From assembly GCF_000003815.2 (NCBI RefSeq), contig NC_049991.1, positions 642,011 through 706,010 on the forward strand: 64,000 bases of DNA, given 5' to 3'. Under the pieces are notes generated by a model, which saw nothing but the letters and a program-made list of their open reading frames with translations, had not been told where the DNA came from and searched no databases. Source of the DNA: Branchiostoma floridae. Taxonomy: Eukaryota; Chordata; Leptocardii; Amphioxiformes; Branchiostomatidae. The translations under genes were made by a program, and so were the position numbers. Positions 62,101 to 64,000 of the stretch are shown one piece after another; within the stretch, counting starts at the first letter, position 1; the number at the start of each line of letters is the position of its first letter.

Positions 62101-62592
62101 ATTGTTCTTGTCAGATACAAAATATACATCAGCAGATGGGGAGGGCACATCTTTATTTTCTGAAATTACATAAAAATGTTCATTCGTGATCGTATCAGAC
62201 TGACTTGTATGTTCAGGTTCATTGCCAGTTACATACGTGGCCTCTTCCTCTGAAATGTTGTGTCCTTGAACTCTAAGAGAGCCTTTGCCACATGTTGACA
62301 TTCTTGTTGGATCTGCAGTGTTTTCTGTGTACAGGACATCAGACTCGAGCTCCTCTTCGTTTTGTAATGGGCTTGTCAGCTCCTCTGGATTTGTAAGATA
62401 AATTGGATTTTCTCCTCTGAGCATGTCTTGTCCTTGGGTATTTGGAGAGACTTTAAGGCAGGCTGACATTCTTGTTGGCTCTGCAGTGTTTGCTGGATTC
62501 ATCACATGATGCACATCGTCATGTTCTGGATTATCTTCATGTTGTAATGGGCTTGTCAGTCCTTCTTGCTCTCTATGATTTGTAGGATCATT
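56126..62592 (-). CDS. Type II membrane protein with SUEL lectin and NHL propeller, 5' end open
   Basis: Exons (minus): about 62580-61572, 60963-60887, 60416-60065, 59158-58996, 58873-58731, 56985-56126 (stop). All phases match; about 860 aa are visible. Order: acidic cytoplasmic N-terminus (~330 aa) with ~60-aa repeats (PTRMS) and tyrosine motifs (NPIY, IQPYAV, two NPMY); one transmembrane helix (MFAALAVVLFVVGAVATGIL) preceded by VRRCC, positive-inside, hence type II; a ~117-aa linker of repeated GSINGTN/PT with NGT sequons; a SUEL/rhamnose-binding lectin domain (ACQGETMHLSCP ... GDPCPKTKKYLEVMYHC) split over two exons; then about six NHL repeats (GICVDSRDRVIVADNGNQRV). Probably a cell-surface carbohydrate-binding receptor with a signalling tail; function is inference. 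The frame hits an in-frame TAA at 62595-62593, so a splice acceptor and a further 5' exon (perhaps in gap 62645-62838) are needed. Confidence 0.85.
58390..58591. mobile_element. 202-bp palindromic MITE in lectin-NHL intron
   Basis: Ends are exact inverted copies over at least 32 bp: CCAATCTCCAAGCAGAGGTT then AGGCTCCGGCTG at 58390, and the reverse ending at 58591. Pairing resumes inside (CTATTTTGTACC against GGTACAAAATAG) around the centre CGCGGCCGCG. Located between the last lectin exon and the NHL exon. A related end (CCAAGCAGAGGTAAGG) occurs near 63952. Confidence 0.88.
60065..60416 (-). repeat. In-frame coding repeat: NGT sequon linker exon
   Basis: One exon of the lectin-NHL gene made of about nine 33-39-bp units, each coding a variant of GSINGTNxPT(x)L. 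Every unit carries an N-G-T (N-glycosylation) sequon and contains the KpnI-like word GGTACC. The length divides into the frame, so unit gain or loss need not break the protein. Confidence 0.85.
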
Positions 62593-62644
62593 TTATCCTG
62601 TGACTGACTGGCTGGCACATTGTGTCTGGTAAAAAAGCCAGAAG

Positions 62645-62838
62645 NNNNNNNNNNNNNNNNNNNNNNNNNNNNNNNNNNNNNNNNNNNNNNNNNNNNNNNN
62701 NNNNNNNNNNNNNNNNNNNNNNNNNNNNNNNNNNNNNNNNNNNNNNNNNNNNNNNNNNNNNNNNNNNNNNNNNNNNNNNNNNNNNNNNNNNNNNNNNNNN
62801 NNNNNNNNNNNNNNNNNNNNNNNNNNNNNNNNNNNNNN
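62645..62838. other. Assembly gap (194 N) at the 5' side of the lectin-NHL gene
   Basis: Just upstream of the first recognised coding exon; may hide the start-codon exon. Confidence 0.99.
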
Positions 62839-64000
62839 ATGTTGTACTGGTTGCTTTGGATCCGTGGTGTATGTGTTACATTTTGTATTGTTATTGTGTG
62901 CTTTTCCTTTCTGTAAAATGAACAAAAATAGATTAAAAAAAAGAAATTTAAGATATACTCATATTTGACAAGCATCTTATAAAATAACATTGTATGATAT
63001 CTGATACACAATGAGACACTCAGCTGACAACGATTCAATACATTGATTTTGAAAATCATCAAGTTTCACAATGGCTGTGATCCAAACACTAGTACTTAGC
63101 AACAGCTGTGGTTGTCTGAGACCTGTCCTTGGTGCTGAAAACTTGGCTATATGTACTAGTATTCTGCAAATACTAGAAAATAATTGTTTTTTTCTTATTA
63201 GAAAAAATCATTTTCTAATAGCTGTAGACAAAAACAAGATATCATGATGTGCGAACTTTGACTTTGTAGCTTTGATCATTATGCATATGGAAAACATTGC
63301 AGTGGTATGTACCAAAGTACTGTATTTTCTCATATAAAAAACTAGAGTTCCACTAAATCATACCTTTGCCAAATGAACCAGGTTTTTTTTATGTAGAAAG
63401 ATGTCTGTAGAAATAAGTATGCTACTCATTAAATATAATTTTATATGTTATTTGATAAAGTCACACCTCTATGAGTGCAAGACTGCAAGCAAAAGCTTGT
63501 GCTAAGACGATTTCATTTTGGTAGTCTAGAGCTGAGATACCATTTTTTCCGAAATTCAGAAAAATAGGACCAGTGAATCCGTGAACCAAGACATTGAATT
63601 GGACTGGCCTGACGTTAAACTTGATAACAGTCAATGCTGTGAGCAACCTGATACTCCAGAGTAGCAAGGACGTTGGTACTGTAAGGTCACCTTGCATATG
63701 GTAGATGATCCAGAAACACAAACACACAGGCACATCCCAAAGTATATCTCATTTGTCATGGAAATAACTATTAACAAAACCGCAGAAGTTCAAAACACAT
63801 GGAATCAACCTATCCTCCCCAATTCTCCTTTAAAATAAGCCTGCTCTAGTCGGTAAGAGTGTTTGGCACCCAGGGGCAGGGGTCAAGGCCGGGTCAGCCT
63901 GCTAGCTTGATCTACTTGCCTGGCACTTACCAGCTGCCAATAAGACACGTCCAAGCAGAGGTAAGGAGAGACAGTGGGTTTATAAACTACATCTTCACTT
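62839..64000. other. Non-coding right edge
   Basis: AT-rich. A repeat end (AACTAGAGTTCCACTAAATC at about 63342) matches the repeat at 55165 and, inverted, the ends of the 24-26 kb family. The last 60 bp start a sequence like the 58390 MITE terminus. No exon recognised; the 90-aa minus frame at 63461-63733 has no family resemblance. Confidence 0.5.

Overview
The window is eukaryotic: it has introns with GT-AG borders, animal multidomain proteins, minisatellites and seven N-gaps from a draft assembly. The gene set is a class-XV-like myosin tail, a Neuralized-type RING ligase, FKBP4, an animal cyclase/kynurenine-formamidase-fold enzyme, and a type II membrane protein carrying a SUEL lectin and an NHL propeller. 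Together with the very dense DNA transposons and fold-back repeats, this points to an invertebrate deuterostome. A lancelet (Branchiostoma, possibly the B. floridae draft) is my best guess; that is inference, not proof.

Layout. 424-18304 (+): the 3' half of an unconventional myosin gene, 19 exons spanning the end of an SH3 domain, then MyTH4 and FERM. Its introns hold a TA-flanked MITE (2332-3056), a 43-bp minisatellite (4050-5375), and a complete 5,666-bp DNA transposon (5428-11093) with a perfect 7-bp target-site duplication and an apparently intact two-exon, 958-aa transposase. 19962-22613 (-): a five-exon NHR-plus-RING E3 ligase of the NEURL family. 23940-28000: dispersed repeats and a broken LINE 3' end. 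28029-38535 (-): ten-exon FKBP4 (two FKBP domains, TPRs) with a canonical heat-shock element just upstream and one exon junction that does not resolve with normal splice sites. 40997-51667 (-): the cyclase gene, whose 8.6-kb intron is almost filled by an 8,166-bp fold-back transposon. That element has long inverted ends, a 4-bp GTAA duplication and two opposed arrays of ~90-bp tandem repeats. 56126 to about 62590 (-): the type II membrane lectin-NHL gene.

Reading frames were checked by hand across exon junctions. The myosin (1,698 nt in window), NEURL-like (1,407 nt) and cyclase (834 nt) models each sum to a multiple of three with matching phases. The five main genes are unrelated in function; the common theme is that their introns are a hotspot for inverted-repeat DNA elements.

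The most interesting candidates for new biology are: (1) the 8.2-kb fold-back/satellite element and its short TG...CA passenger carrying a tRNA-like segment, both flanked by GTAA; (2) the intact, unassigned 7-bp-TSD transposon; (3) the SUEL lectin/NHL type II receptor with a repeat-encoded NGT sequon linker; (4) a 52-bp tandem repeat that copies the cyclase gene's own 3' splice site about eight times.
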